NCBI GenBank assembly: GCA_903970295.1
Contig: CAJCHQ010000932.1
Coordinates: forward strand, 1-10,489
DNA from: Bryobacterales bacterium
GTDB lineage: Bacteria; Cyanobacteriota; Vampirovibrionia; Obscuribacterales; Obscuribacteraceae
Length of the DNA: 10,489 nt
Reading direction: 5' to 3'
The position numbers and the translations under genes are program-made. Shown here piece after piece: positions 1-6,181 of this stretch (positions within the stretch are counted from its first letter, which is position 1; each line of letters starts with the position of its first letter). A model generated the notes under the pieces. That model saw nothing but the letters and a program-made list of their open reading frames with translations. It made no database searches and was not told the origin of the DNA.

Positions 1-1565
1 TTGCCGGTGCTTGGATCGATTAGCATTCCTGTTTGCGGGTCAGTTGCCAGTGTGCCAGGCTGCATCGCATAACCGCCGGTCATACCACCATTCATGCCAC
101 CGCCCATGCCGCCACCAAACATGCCACTGAGCGAATTCATAATCTTGCTCAGTCCGCCATTGTTCTTCTGCCGCTGTGCTTGCTGCTGCGCTGGCGTACC
201 GTCCATGTCGACATAGTCGTCAGGGCGTTGCGCGACTCGTTTGTTTTGGCTGGTATCGATCGGAATAACCGCAGCCAGTCGTGATACTCTATCAGGCAGA
301 GTCTGGTCATCAGACGGCTTCTGTTGCGGGAACACGGTAGCCTCTAAGCGACTGAGCCGATCTGGTAAAGCGTCGTGATAAGTTTTGCCAAATACAGAAG
401 TCTCCAGCGCCGTAACTTGTTGAGTCAGACCGAGACCACTGTCAGCCATCGCCGGCGGTGCACTCCGATAAGAGCCACGACCACTGGGCGACGAATAACT
501 TGGGCTACCGCCACCATAAGGTGATGTGTATCCCTGATTGCCACCACCGTAAGCTTGACCCCCACCTCTATAAGCACCGGAGCCGTACGAGCCCGATGGT
601 GCAGTCGGATTGATGAATCCTGCCCCCATGCCCGTGCCGGAACCACCGAAGCCATACGAACCGCTGCCGGCATTTGCACCGAAGAATTGATTCATATCCT
701 GACGCAGGTTGCGGCCACTGAAGCTCATACCATCGGCCTGAGGATTGTTACCGGGGATGCCACCACCATTGCGATTGTGATTGCGAGCCACGGGCGGCGT
801 ACTGGAAGAATCATCGTCATCATCATCAGACCAGTCACTACCACGTGGATGCTGGCGAGTGATATCGATGCCGGTCCGCCCTTTCAAGGCGTCGACACGG
901 TCGCTCAAATCAGTCGAACCGGAAGGCTTGCCGAACACTTTCGTCTCTAAGCGAGCCAAACGCTGGTTGACTGGATCCTGCGCATAATCTCGGCCCAGAA
1001 CCTTCTGCTCGATCGCAGTTACTGCAGGATATTTTTCATCGCCAGGCGCCGGTTTGTCAGCAACATCATTGTCGTCATAATTGGTTGACGGTGCAGCCGG
1101 AGTTTTCGGTGTGCGTACCGGAGTGCGGCGAGGCGTGCTAGCTACATCGCTGTTACCGCCACCACTGGCAGTATCAGTGCCCGGACTGGGCTCGCTCGGG
1201 CTCGTCGCCGGAATAGCTTGCCCTAGTTTGGCTAAGCGATCGGCATCGCTGCCTGTTTTGGCTTCGCCAAACACCATCTTCTCCAGACGCTCTAAGCGAG
1301 TAGTGAGTTCGTCCTTGGCATAGCTATGTTGAAAAAATTTCTGCTCCATCCTCTCCAGGTCTGGATTAGACGGCGAGTCGGAAAAAGCTGGCGCCAGGCA
1401 GGCGAAACTGCCGAGACTGAGAGCACAGGCAACAAACAGTCCACTCCAGAGGCGTCCCAGAGGCGCTCCGCGTCTTCCCAAAAGTGCTTTGGCTGGCAAT
1501 AAGGGCTTTTCGCCACTATCGCCAAGCGCACCGGATATCGGAAAGCCGTAAGTTGCTTTAATCAC
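1..1565 (-). CDS. Secreted glycine-rich protein with three LE/VFG repeats (partial, 3' end off the window)
   Basis: An open frame of 521 codons runs on the minus strand from a GTG at 1565-1563 to the left edge without a stop, so the C-terminus is missing. Residues 1-38 are a long basic leader; residues 39-60 (LWSGLFVACALSLGSFACLA) form a hydrophobic signal segment, with likely cleavage near residue 60. Three copies of a repeat of about 50 residues follow, at residues 70-118, 182-233 and 384-434. Each contains a 'xxxLExxVFG' half, then 'RLxRLExxVFG' and a closing 'DRVxxL' or 'DRLAKL'. The linkers are low-complexity: Pro/Thr-rich at about 119-180, an Asp6 run near 811-828, and Gly/Ser/Tyr-rich at about 265-380. 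The visible end is Gly/Met-rich. No enzyme domain is visible; a surface or envelope role is inferred. I do not recognise a named family. There is no convincing ribosome site: GTG 1565 is chosen because it keeps the signal peptide, but TTG at 1598 is also in frame below a TAA stop. Confidence 0.85.
   Translation of the reverse strand, partial: MIKATYGFPISGALGDSGEKPLLPAKALLGRRGAPLGRLWSGLFVACALSLGSFACLAPAFSDSPSNPDLERMEQKFFQHSYAKDELTTRLERLEKMVFGEAKTGSDADRLAKLGQAIPATSPSEPSPGTDTASGGGNSDVASTPRRTPVRTPKTPAAPSTNYDDNDVADKPAPGDEKYPAVTAIEQKVLGRDYAQDPVNQRLARLETKVFGKPSGSTDLSDRVDALKGRTGIDITRQHPRGSDWSDDDDDDSSSTPPVARNHNRNGGGIPGNNPQADGMSFSGRNLRQDMNQFFGANAGSGSYGFGGSGTGMGAGFINPTAPSGSYGSGAYRGGGQAYGGGNQGYTSPYGGGSPSYSSPSGRGSYRSAPPAMADSGLGLTQQVTALETSVFGKTYHDALPDRLSRLEATVFPQQKPSDDQTLPDRVSRLAAVIPIDTSQNKRVAQRPDDYVDMDGTPAQQQAQRQKNNGGLSKIMNSLSGMFGGGMGGGMNGGMTGGYAMQPGTLATDPQTGMLIDPSTG
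264..416 (-). repeat. LE/VFG protein repeat, copy 3
   Basis: Encodes residues 384-434, starting VTALETSVFGKTYHDALP and containing RLSRLEATVF and LPDRVSRLAAVI. The glycine after the second VF is replaced by proline. It is separated from copy 2 by about 150 residues of Gly/Ser/Tyr/Asn-rich sequence. Confidence 0.75.
867..1022 (-). repeat. LE/VFG protein repeat, copy 2
   Basis: Encodes residues 182-233, starting VTAIEQKVLGRDYAQDP and containing RLARLETKVFGKP and LSDRVDALKGRTGI. This is the most complete copy and best defines the consensus. Confidence 0.75.
1212..1358 (-). repeat. LE/VFG protein repeat, copy 1
   Basis: Encodes residues 70-118 of the secreted glycine-rich protein. It begins LERMEQKFF and contains RLERLEKMVFGEA and DADRLAKLGQAI. 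It aligns with the copies at 867-1022 and 264-416 in the order LE...F, a short charged turn (SYAKDEL), RL.RLE..VFG, then D-R-[LV]..L. The Leu/Ile/Val spacing suggests paired short helices. Confidence 0.75.
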
Positions 1566-1991
1566 TGTAAAAGCTCGGCTGCATTCAAATCTCAACTCTA
1601 CGTCATCTTACCATGGGATCATCTTTATAACCGATAAAGTCAGCCAGGTACAGGCTGCCAATGCGATTTCTCTTACCACGTCTCCAGATTTCTTTTTAGG
1701 AGACTTTGAACCGAATCTCGCACTTTTCCAGGCAATACGTCCACTATGCCCCACGCCTGGCACTAAAAGAAAAGTTGCCGGTCGCTTGCAGCAGTTTGAA
1801 AAGCGGCCAAGCATTTTAAGGTTGGCTTTAATCAAAGCCGCAGTTTCAGGCAGCAGTCCCGCTTTATGGCACCAACCGGGATTGGAGGCAAGCGAAAGTT
1901 TTAAAAGTGCTTATCTTTGCGAAGTCGTTGCACTTTAGCCTGATAAGTCTGTTAGCCTTGCCGCCAACACTGATGTCCCCCGAAGAACCAA
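1566..1991. other. Divergent intergenic region, 426 bases
   Basis: Lies between the minus-strand glycine-rich gene and plus-strand hutH, so it should hold both promoters. A weak candidate for hutH is TTGCGA (1917-1922), an 18-base spacer, then TGATAA (1941-1946), giving a leader of about 40 bases. A 6-bp hairpin with a 4-base loop, GGCTTT/AAAGCC, lies at 1824-1839. A 75-codon minus-strand frame (1608-1835) is listed separately with low confidence. I see no RNA gene. Confidence 0.5.
1608..1835 (-). CDS. Possible small membrane-anchored protein, 75 aa (uncertain)
   Basis: A TTG-started frame ending 42 bases before the glycine-rich gene on the same strand. The product is basic in its first two thirds (KSARFGSKSPKKKSG) and then has a hydrophobic stretch, EIALAACTWLTLSVIKMI, that could be a single membrane segment. 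There is no recognisable ribosome site and I recognise no family. It fills much of an otherwise empty intergenic region. It may equally be a chance frame, so it is kept only as a candidate. Confidence 0.22.
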   Translation of the reverse strand: MIKANLKMLGRFSNCCKRPATFLLVPGVGHSGRIAWKSARFGSKSPKKKSGDVVREIALAACTWLTLSVIKMIPW

Positions 1992-3572
1992 TTGAATACA
2001 ACTAAAACGACAAACGATACCCTGCTCATCGATGGAAACAATGTCAGCCTGGAGCAGCTTGAACAAGTGGCACGACACAACCGCCCGGTTGCCCTTTCCG
2101 CCGCCGCCCAGCTGCAGATATCTAACAGTCGCGCCATTATCGAAAGAGTGCTCGATGAAAATCGTATCGTTTATGGAGTGACGACTGGTTTCGGTAAATT
2201 CAAGGACATTTACATCGCCCCTGCAGAGACAATAAAACTGCAACGAAATTTCTTGCTTAGTCATGCAGCGGGAGTAGGACCGGCTTTCGATAGAGAGACT
2301 GTCCGGGCGATTACATTGCTGCGAGCCAACGCCCTGGCTAAAGGTTATTCCGGAATCAGGCAAGAGGTTGTGCAGCTCTTACTTGAATTTTTGAATCGCG
2401 GCATCCATCCGGTCATCCCTGAGCAAGGCTCTGTTGGAGCCAGCGGGGATTTAGCACCATTGGCTCATCTTAGTCTCGTCTTGATCGGCGAGGGCGAAGC
2501 AGAAGTGGACGGAAAAATCTTACCCGGTCACCAGGCATTGAGCAGCAGAAATCTGACGCCGGTCACCTTGCAAGCGAAGGAAGGGCTGGCACTGACCAAC
2601 GGTACGCAAGTGATGTCGGCAATTGGTTCACTGGTTGTCCTGCAGGCAGAACGACTGGCTAAGTTAGCGGACATCGTCGGAGCAATGTCGCTTGAAGCAC
2701 AGTTAGGCTCCGAACGTGCATTTTCTGAATTAGTCCACAACGTGCGCCCCCATCCGGGACAAATTGCTTCCGCCAAAAATCTTCGTTCAATCTTGCGCGA
2801 CAGTGCGGTTGTCCTTAGCCATATCGACTGCCCGCTTGTACAGGATGCCTACTCGCTGCGCTGCATGCCGCAAGTGCACGGAGCATCGCGCCAGGCTTTT
2901 GCGCACGCGCGATCGGTTTTGGAAATCGAGGTGAATTCAGCAACGGATAATCCACTCGTTTTCGAGAGCGAGGTGATCTCCGGCGGCAATTTTCATGGGC
3001 AGCCCCTGGCCCTGGTTATGGATTATGTCGGCACCGCCATCGCTGAATTGGCGAACATCTCTGAAAGGCGCACCGAACGGCTCGTCAATCCTGCACTCTC
3101 CAATGGTTTACCGGCTTTCTTGACCGAAAACGGAGGTCTCAACTCAGGCTACATGATTGCCCAGTACACTGCAGCTGCCCTTGTTTCAGAGAATAAAGTC
3201 CTGGCTCACCCGGCCAGCGTCGATTCGATCCCGACCTCGGCAAATCAAGAAGATCACGTGTCCATGGGCACGATCGCCTGTCGTAAAGCCCGGTCGATTC
3301 TAGCGAACGCTCAAAAAGTACTGGCGATTGAACTGCTTTGTGCCGCCCAAGCACTGGATCTTCGCACTGGTTTTCATTTGACTGGTGAGGCAGCCCCAGA
3401 ACCATTGCATCCAGGTGTTGGCGTACGCGCTGCCCATAGAGCGGTGCGCGAAGCGATCAAGCACCTCGACGAAGATCGCGAATTGCATCGCGACATTGCA
3501 CTCGCCGAACGGCTGATTACATCTAATAGCTTGATTCAAGCCGTCGAAAACGTAATTGGCGAACTGGCTTAG
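1992..3572 (+). CDS. hutH: Histidine ammonia-lyase (histidase)
   Basis: Cytosolic enzyme that deaminates L-histidine to urocanate and ammonia, the first step of histidine catabolism. The 526-residue product matches the family over its full length (usual length 500-515). The Ala150-Ser151-Gly152 triad in GSVGASGDLAPLAH forms the MIO electrophile. Other active-site residues are in place: Tyr61 in YGVTTGFG, Asn203 in LTNGTQ, Tyr287 in DAYSLRCMPQVHGA, Phe334 in GGNFHGQP and Glu420 in ANQEDHVSMG. Ser90-His91 in LLSHAAGVG is the histidine-selective pair; phenylalanine and tyrosine lyases usually have other residues there, and Gln rather than Glu at the 420 position. The start is TTG at 1992: an in-frame TGA at 1971 leaves no earlier alternative and the N-terminus is only about 8 residues longer than that of Pseudomonas HutH. 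There is no strong ribosome site. No hutU, hutI or hutG is adjacent, so the rest of the pathway must be elsewhere or absent. Confidence 0.96.
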   Translation: MNTTKTTNDTLLIDGNNVSLEQLEQVARHNRPVALSAAAQLQISNSRAIIERVLDENRIVYGVTTGFGKFKDIYIAPAETIKLQRNFLLSHAAGVGPAFDRETVRAITLLRANALAKGYSGIRQEVVQLLLEFLNRGIHPVIPEQGSVGASGDLAPLAHLSLVLIGEGEAEVDGKILPGHQALSSRNLTPVTLQAKEGLALTNGTQVMSAIGSLVVLQAERLAKLADIVGAMSLEAQLGSERAFSELVHNVRPHPGQIASAKNLRSILRDSAVVLSHIDCPLVQDAYSLRCMPQVHGASRQAFAHARSVLEIEVNSATDNPLVFESEVISGGNFHGQPLALVMDYVGTAIAELANISERRTERLVNPALSNGLPAFLTENGGLNSGYMIAQYTAAALVSENKVLAHPASVDSIPTSANQEDHVSMGTIACRKARSILANAQKVLAIELLCAAQALDLRTGFHLTGEAAPEPLHPGVGVRAAHRAVREAIKHLDEDRELHRDIALAERLITSNSLIQAVENVIGELA

Positions 3573-3700
3573 CTTCAATACTAAGATGGCACCATTGACG
3601 GTACCACCAGGGCAGCTGCAATATCCAAGCACTAGTTGATGCCTGCGCAGATTCGGACGAATTGCACAATCCGCTCATCAGGTAGTACTTGAGAAAAGTA

Positions 3701-3772
3701 TGGGCGATGAGGGATTTGAACCCCCGACCTTCACGGTGTGATCGTGCTGCGCTACCACTGCGCTAATCGCCC
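3701..3772 (-). tRNA. tRNA-Val (anticodon CAC)
   Basis: A full 72-nt cloverleaf on the minus strand: 7-bp acceptor GGGCGAT/ATCGCCC, D arm GCGC-AGTGGTA-GCGC, anticodon loop ATCACAC with CAC at 34-36, five-base variable loop AGGTC, and T arm GGGGG-TTCAAAT-CCCTC. The anticodon reads GUG valine codons. The outermost anticodon-stem pair (27-43) is a G-A mismatch; the other four pairs are Watson-Crick. The discriminator base is A and CCA is not encoded (TAC follows), so CCA must be added by nucleotidyltransferase. Confidence 0.95.
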
Positions 3773-3785
3773 TTGCCGTTGAGCT

Positions 3786-3791
3786 ATTGTA
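3786..3791 (-). promoter_or_regulatory. Likely -10 box of the tRNA-Val promoter
   Basis: TACAAT on the minus strand, one base off the TATAAT consensus. It predicts transcription starting about 7 bases before the mature tRNA. The -35 match 16-17 bases upstream is poor (TTTCTA or ATTTCT). A 6-bp hairpin GGATTT/AAATCC (3802-3816) sits just upstream in the same gap and might weakly end the patA transcript, but it lacks a T-run. Confidence 0.45.
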
Positions 3792-3908
3792 GCGCGAATC
3801 TGGATTTTAGAAATCCGATCTTTACAAGCGTGCACATAAGGGCTGGGCGGGCAGTCGAACTGGTTAATGTTGATTGCCTGCTAACACCCGAGGCGCAAAA
3901 ACTACGGC

Positions 3909-4121
3909 TTAAACCAGACGCAATTGCGGAGCTTTTCCCGTCCGATTTTCCAAAGGAAACAACTGTATCGGCAAGTTGGACTCGGCTTGCGCTTTAGCTT
4001 TCGCCTGGCGTTCTAGTTCCAGATAGCTTTGCAGTCTGGCAAACACTTCAGCCGGCTCACCGATCACAGAAAGGGTTTGATGTTTGACAATGCTGGCAAC
4101 ATTTTCGCTTTTTCCTGACAT
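3909..4121 (-). CDS. Small hypothetical protein translationally coupled to patA, 70 aa
   Basis: The ATG overlaps the patA stop codon as TAATG, an arrangement typical of translational coupling, so this is very likely a real second gene of the patA transcript. The product is soluble with no signal peptide. A short, possibly beta, segment (QTLSVIGEPAEVFARLQ) is followed by a charged, probably helical stretch ending in RQAKAKAQAESN, then a basic tail. I recognise no family. Its position suggests expression together with the aminotransferase; a physical partnership is only a guess. Overlapping plus-strand frames lack any such support. Confidence 0.65.
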   Translation of the reverse strand: MSGKSENVASIVKHQTLSVIGEPAEVFARLQSYLELERQAKAKAQAESNLPIQLFPLENRTGKAPQLRLV

Positions 4122-5488
4122 TAGGCACGCTCCCGGTCGCGGTCTTTCTTTTTGTCCTTCTTCTTGGATTTCTTGCGAATGTCCGAAACTTTCGGCTCAT
4201 CGATATCCATCAGGATTTCTTCCAGAGTGTCGACCATGAAATTCACCTGCGCCTCAGTGATAATCAGAGGTGGCTCGATTCTCACCGTGCGATTGGCGTT
4301 CATCGTTGCCGCCACAAGCACTCCCTTGTGGAACAGGTCGACTTGCACTTGCTCACGAACTTCTTTGGATTGGAATTCCAGACCGATCAACAATCCACGC
4401 CCGCGAACATCAGCGATATGGGCGGGGAATCTCTCTTGCAACGCTTTCAGGCGACGCATAAAGATGTTGCCCATAACAGCCGCTCTCGCCGGCAGATGCT
4501 CTTCCAGCAAAACTTCGATACAAGCCGAAGCAGCTGTACAAGCAAGGGGATTACCGCCAAAAGTGGAATTGTGGATGCTCGGATTCGGTTCCAGGACACG
4601 CCAGATTTTGGAAGTAGACATGAAACAACCGATAGGCATGACACCGCCGCCGAGCGCTTTCGCCAGGCAGAGAATGTCGGGCACAACGCCTTCGTGCTCA
4701 CACGCGAACATGCGCCCAGTTCTGCCCATGCCCGTCTGTACCTCGTCCAGGATCAGAAGAACGCCCTTCTTCTGGGTCAACTGCCGGACCTTACGCAGAT
4801 AGCCGTCTGGTGGCAAGTTGATGCCGCCCTCGCCTTGAATTGGTTCCAGAATGACAGCAGCGGTGTTCTTGCCGATTGCCGCCTCCAGCGCTTTGATGTC
4901 GCCGAAAGGAATGTGAACGAACCCGTTCAACAGGGGTTCAAAAGGTTTGCGGAAGACATCACGACCCGTGGCCGAGAGAGCTCCCATACTGACTCCGTGA
5001 TAAGAATTGCGGGTCGAGATGATTTCGGTCTTACCGGTGTAGAGTCGGGCCAACTTAATCGCTCCTTCGACAGCTTCAGTGCCGCTGTTACAGAAGAAGG
5101 AATATTTCAGATCGCCCGGTGTTATAGCCGCTAACTGTTTAGCCAGGTAGCCAGCCCAGGGATTCAACAAATCTTGGCTGTGCAGACAGACTTGGTCTAG
5201 TTGATTCTTGACGGCATCAATCACTTTTGGATGGCGATGACCGACGTTGAAAATGCCGTAACCGCCCAGACAATCGAGATATCGCTTGCCTTGATTGTCG
5301 TAGGTATAGACACCGCCGTCGCGGAACTCAACGACGCCTTCAGCGCCACACAATTTCTGCCCGTATGCGTGGTTCAGGTGTTCAATCGAGTTTTCGAGAG
5401 CCTGCGCTGCGATCTCATCATAGTGCCGCGAGCCGCGTTGAACTTGCGGAAATGGTTTCTTTTCAAATTCTTTTTTGTAAACTGCCAT
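4121..5488 (-). CDS. patA: Putrescine aminotransferase (class III, PLP-dependent)
   Basis: Transfers an amino group from putrescine to 2-oxoglutarate, giving 4-aminobutanal (which cyclises to 1-pyrroline) and glutamate; cytosolic. The 455-residue product resembles E. coli PatA/YgjG through the whole fold: CLGGYGIFNVGHRHP (73-87), LKYSFFCNSGTEAVE (127-141), FRKPFEPLLNGF (179-190), AAVILEPIQGEGG (210-222), ILDEVQTGMGRTGRMF (246-261), and VRIEPPL near 402-408. Lys277 in LCLAKALGGG is the PLP Schiff-base lysine, Asp248 binds the pyridine nitrogen, and Ser135-Gly136-Thr137 and Thr309 belong to the phosphate cup. The ATG is preceded by GGGGG about 8 bases upstream. Residues 439-455 form an unusual Lys/Asp/Arg-rich tail, absent from E. 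coli PatA. Ornithine aminotransferase or another omega-aminotransferase remains possible, but the blocks listed fit PatA best. The gene pairs with the 70-residue downstream gene. Confidence 0.9.
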   Translation of the reverse strand: MAVYKKEFEKKPFPQVQRGSRHYDEIAAQALENSIEHLNHAYGQKLCGAEGVVEFRDGGVYTYDNQGKRYLDCLGGYGIFNVGHRHPKVIDAVKNQLDQVCLHSQDLLNPWAGYLAKQLAAITPGDLKYSFFCNSGTEAVEGAIKLARLYTGKTEIISTRNSYHGVSMGALSATGRDVFRKPFEPLLNGFVHIPFGDIKALEAAIGKNTAAVILEPIQGEGGINLPPDGYLRKVRQLTQKKGVLLILDEVQTGMGRTGRMFACEHEGVVPDILCLAKALGGGVMPIGCFMSTSKIWRVLEPNPSIHNSTFGGNPLACTAASACIEVLLEEHLPARAAVMGNIFMRRLKALQERFPAHIADVRGRGLLIGLEFQSKEVREQVQVDLFHKGVLVAATMNANRTVRIEPPLIITEAQVNFMVDTLEEILMDIDEPKVSDIRKKSKKKDKKKDRDRERA

Positions 5489-5557
5489 GTGTTCATCCCC
5501 CAGCCTCTAGGGCCGGTGCCGTTTTCCCGTGGTCATATCCCGGTGTTCTTCTGGATT

Positions 5558-5578
5558 GCTTGGCGAATCTTCGCAAGC
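5558..5578 (-). promoter_or_regulatory. Bulged hairpin in the patA leader
   Basis: GCTTG-g-CGA, a 4-base loop ATCT, then TCG-CAAGC: eight base pairs with one bulged base, about 70 bases upstream of the patA ATG. It could fold in the patA 5' leader; any regulatory role is inference. Confidence 0.3.
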
Positions 5579-5693
5579 CTGGGCTCGCGTTACTGTTTTG
5601 ATCCGCGGCTTAAGACAACCCGCGTTGTGGCTTGTGAACTACAAGAACCGCTACAGAAAATTATCGATGAAAGCGTGAGTGTTACGCATAAAG

Positions 5694-5882
5694 TCAGCCG
5701 TCGGTAGGGCTTCCACTTTCCTCGCGAAGGACCTCTGACGCTAGACACCACCTTTGGTATCTATAACGCAACCAATCCGTCGCTATCTGTTTCCAATGTA
5801 CCTTGCAAAGCACATAGCCGACAATGTGCACTTTGTCCAAAAATGGCATGCAGAATTTAGCCAGTTTGTCTAAAAACGCCAT
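5694..5882 (-). CDS. Possible small protein, 62 aa (uncertain)
   Basis: ATG-started minus-strand frame in the patA/TPR gap. Its first 22 residues are two 11-residue units, MAFLDKLAKFC and MPFLDKVHIVG, and one difference between the DNA copies is a synonymous TTA/TTG change. The rest (many Trp, Tyr and Arg) resembles nothing I know. There is no ribosome site before the ATG. The in-frame repeat is the only support. Confidence 0.2.
   Translation of the reverse strand: MAFLDKLAKFCMPFLDKVHIVGYVLCKVHWKQIATDWLRYRYQRWCLASEVLREESGSPTDG
5832..5882. repeat. Pair of 18-bp imperfect direct repeats with 33-bp period
   Basis: TTTGTCCAAAAATGGCAT (5832-5849) and TTTGTCTAAAAACGCCAT (5865-5882) match at 15 of 18 positions. 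The 33-bp offset equals about three helical turns, as in paired regulator sites, but also exactly 11 codons of the doubtful minus-strand frame here. Confidence 0.6.
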
Positions 5883-6020
5883 AGAGAGCCATTTCTAGAT
5901 AGCCCAGATGAGAATTGGCTTCACCATGACAAGCTCGCGACTGGCATGCGGACCTTACCTCGTCGGGGCAAAGGCTGCCTTGATAACAGGACTGGATTAC
6001 TCAATATGTAGTACGGCCGC

Positions 6021-6032
6021 CACCAGCTGGTG
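6021..6032. promoter_or_regulatory. Perfect 12-bp palindrome, possible operator
   Basis: CACCAGCTGGTG is perfectly self-complementary and lies about 150 bases upstream of the TPR gene start. It could be a dimeric regulator site. Alternatively its right half can pair with CACCGCTG further on (6054-6061) ahead of a T7 run, but that hairpin has a loop of about 22 bases and a poor gap, so it is not called a terminator. Confidence 0.35.
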
Positions 6033-6122
6033 AGCACACTTTAAGGTAAATGACCACCGCTGCCCGATTCAGTCCCTTTTTTTAGACCAGGTCATCCGGC
6101 ATAATTGGGGAGCAAGCCAGGT

Positions 6123-6173
6123 TTGACATATATCCAAGCGGGTAAACTCCCGAAAAACCTTATTCCCAGGGGG
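6123..6173 (+). promoter_or_regulatory. Start signals of the TPR gene: consensus -35-like TTGACA, hairpin and ribosome site
   Basis: A perfect TTGACA lies at 6123-6128, but no good -10 box follows at 16-18 bases; TAAACT at 6143-6148 is too close. CGGG-TAAACT-CCCG (6139-6152) can form a small 4-bp hairpin. AGGGGG at 6168-6173 is a good ribosome site 8 bases before TTG 6182 and decides that start. The ribosome site is firm, the promoter is not. Confidence 0.4.
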
Positions 6174-6181
6174 TTAGTGAC

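Larger units (their letters stand above)
5489..6181. other. Divergent intergenic region between patA and the TPR gene, 693 bases
   Basis: Unusually long for this window. It holds, in order: a bulged hairpin in the patA leader (5558-5578); a doubtful 62-codon minus-strand frame (5694-5882) containing an 18-base direct repeat pair; a perfect 12-bp palindrome (6021-6032); a run of seven T (6077-6083); and the TPR gene start signals (6123-6181). I found no tRNA or familiar riboswitch, and no clearly degenerate gene. Confidence 0.5.

Noticed and set aside
555..950. 131-codon plus-strand frame (and neighbours at 33-284 and 1081-1323)
   Set aside because: Shadows of the low-complexity glycine-rich gene on the minus strand, whose frame is continuous through 521 codons with consistent protein repeats.
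1292..1531. 79-codon minus-strand frame
   Set aside because: Out of frame with the signal peptide and first LE/VFG repeat encoded by the same bases.
1824..1839. GGCTTT/AAAGCC hairpin as a terminator
   Set aside because: Only 6 bp, no T-run on either side, and no gene ending there.
3300..3632. 110-codon minus-strand frame
   Set aside because: Antisense to the conserved C-terminal part of hutH.
3701..3772. Plus-strand tRNA with anticodon GTG (His)
   Set aside because: The TTCAAAT T-loop, D-loop AGTGGTA and T33 are in place only when read on the minus strand.
3773..3997. 74-codon plus-strand frame
   Set aside because: Abuts the opposite-strand tRNA, covers its promoter region and overlaps the coupled small gene; no independent support.
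4328..5134. 268-codon plus-strand frame
   Set aside because: Entirely antisense to patA, whose motifs are intact; the translation has no recognisable domain.
5201..5707. 168-codon plus-strand frame reaching into the patA/TPR gap
   Set aside because: More than half is antisense to the conserved N-terminal part of patA; no ribosome site and no family resemblance.
6123..6148. TTGACA with TAAACT as a sigma70 promoter for the TPR gene
   Set aside because: Spacer of 14 bases is too short; kept only as part of the start-signal entry at low confidence.
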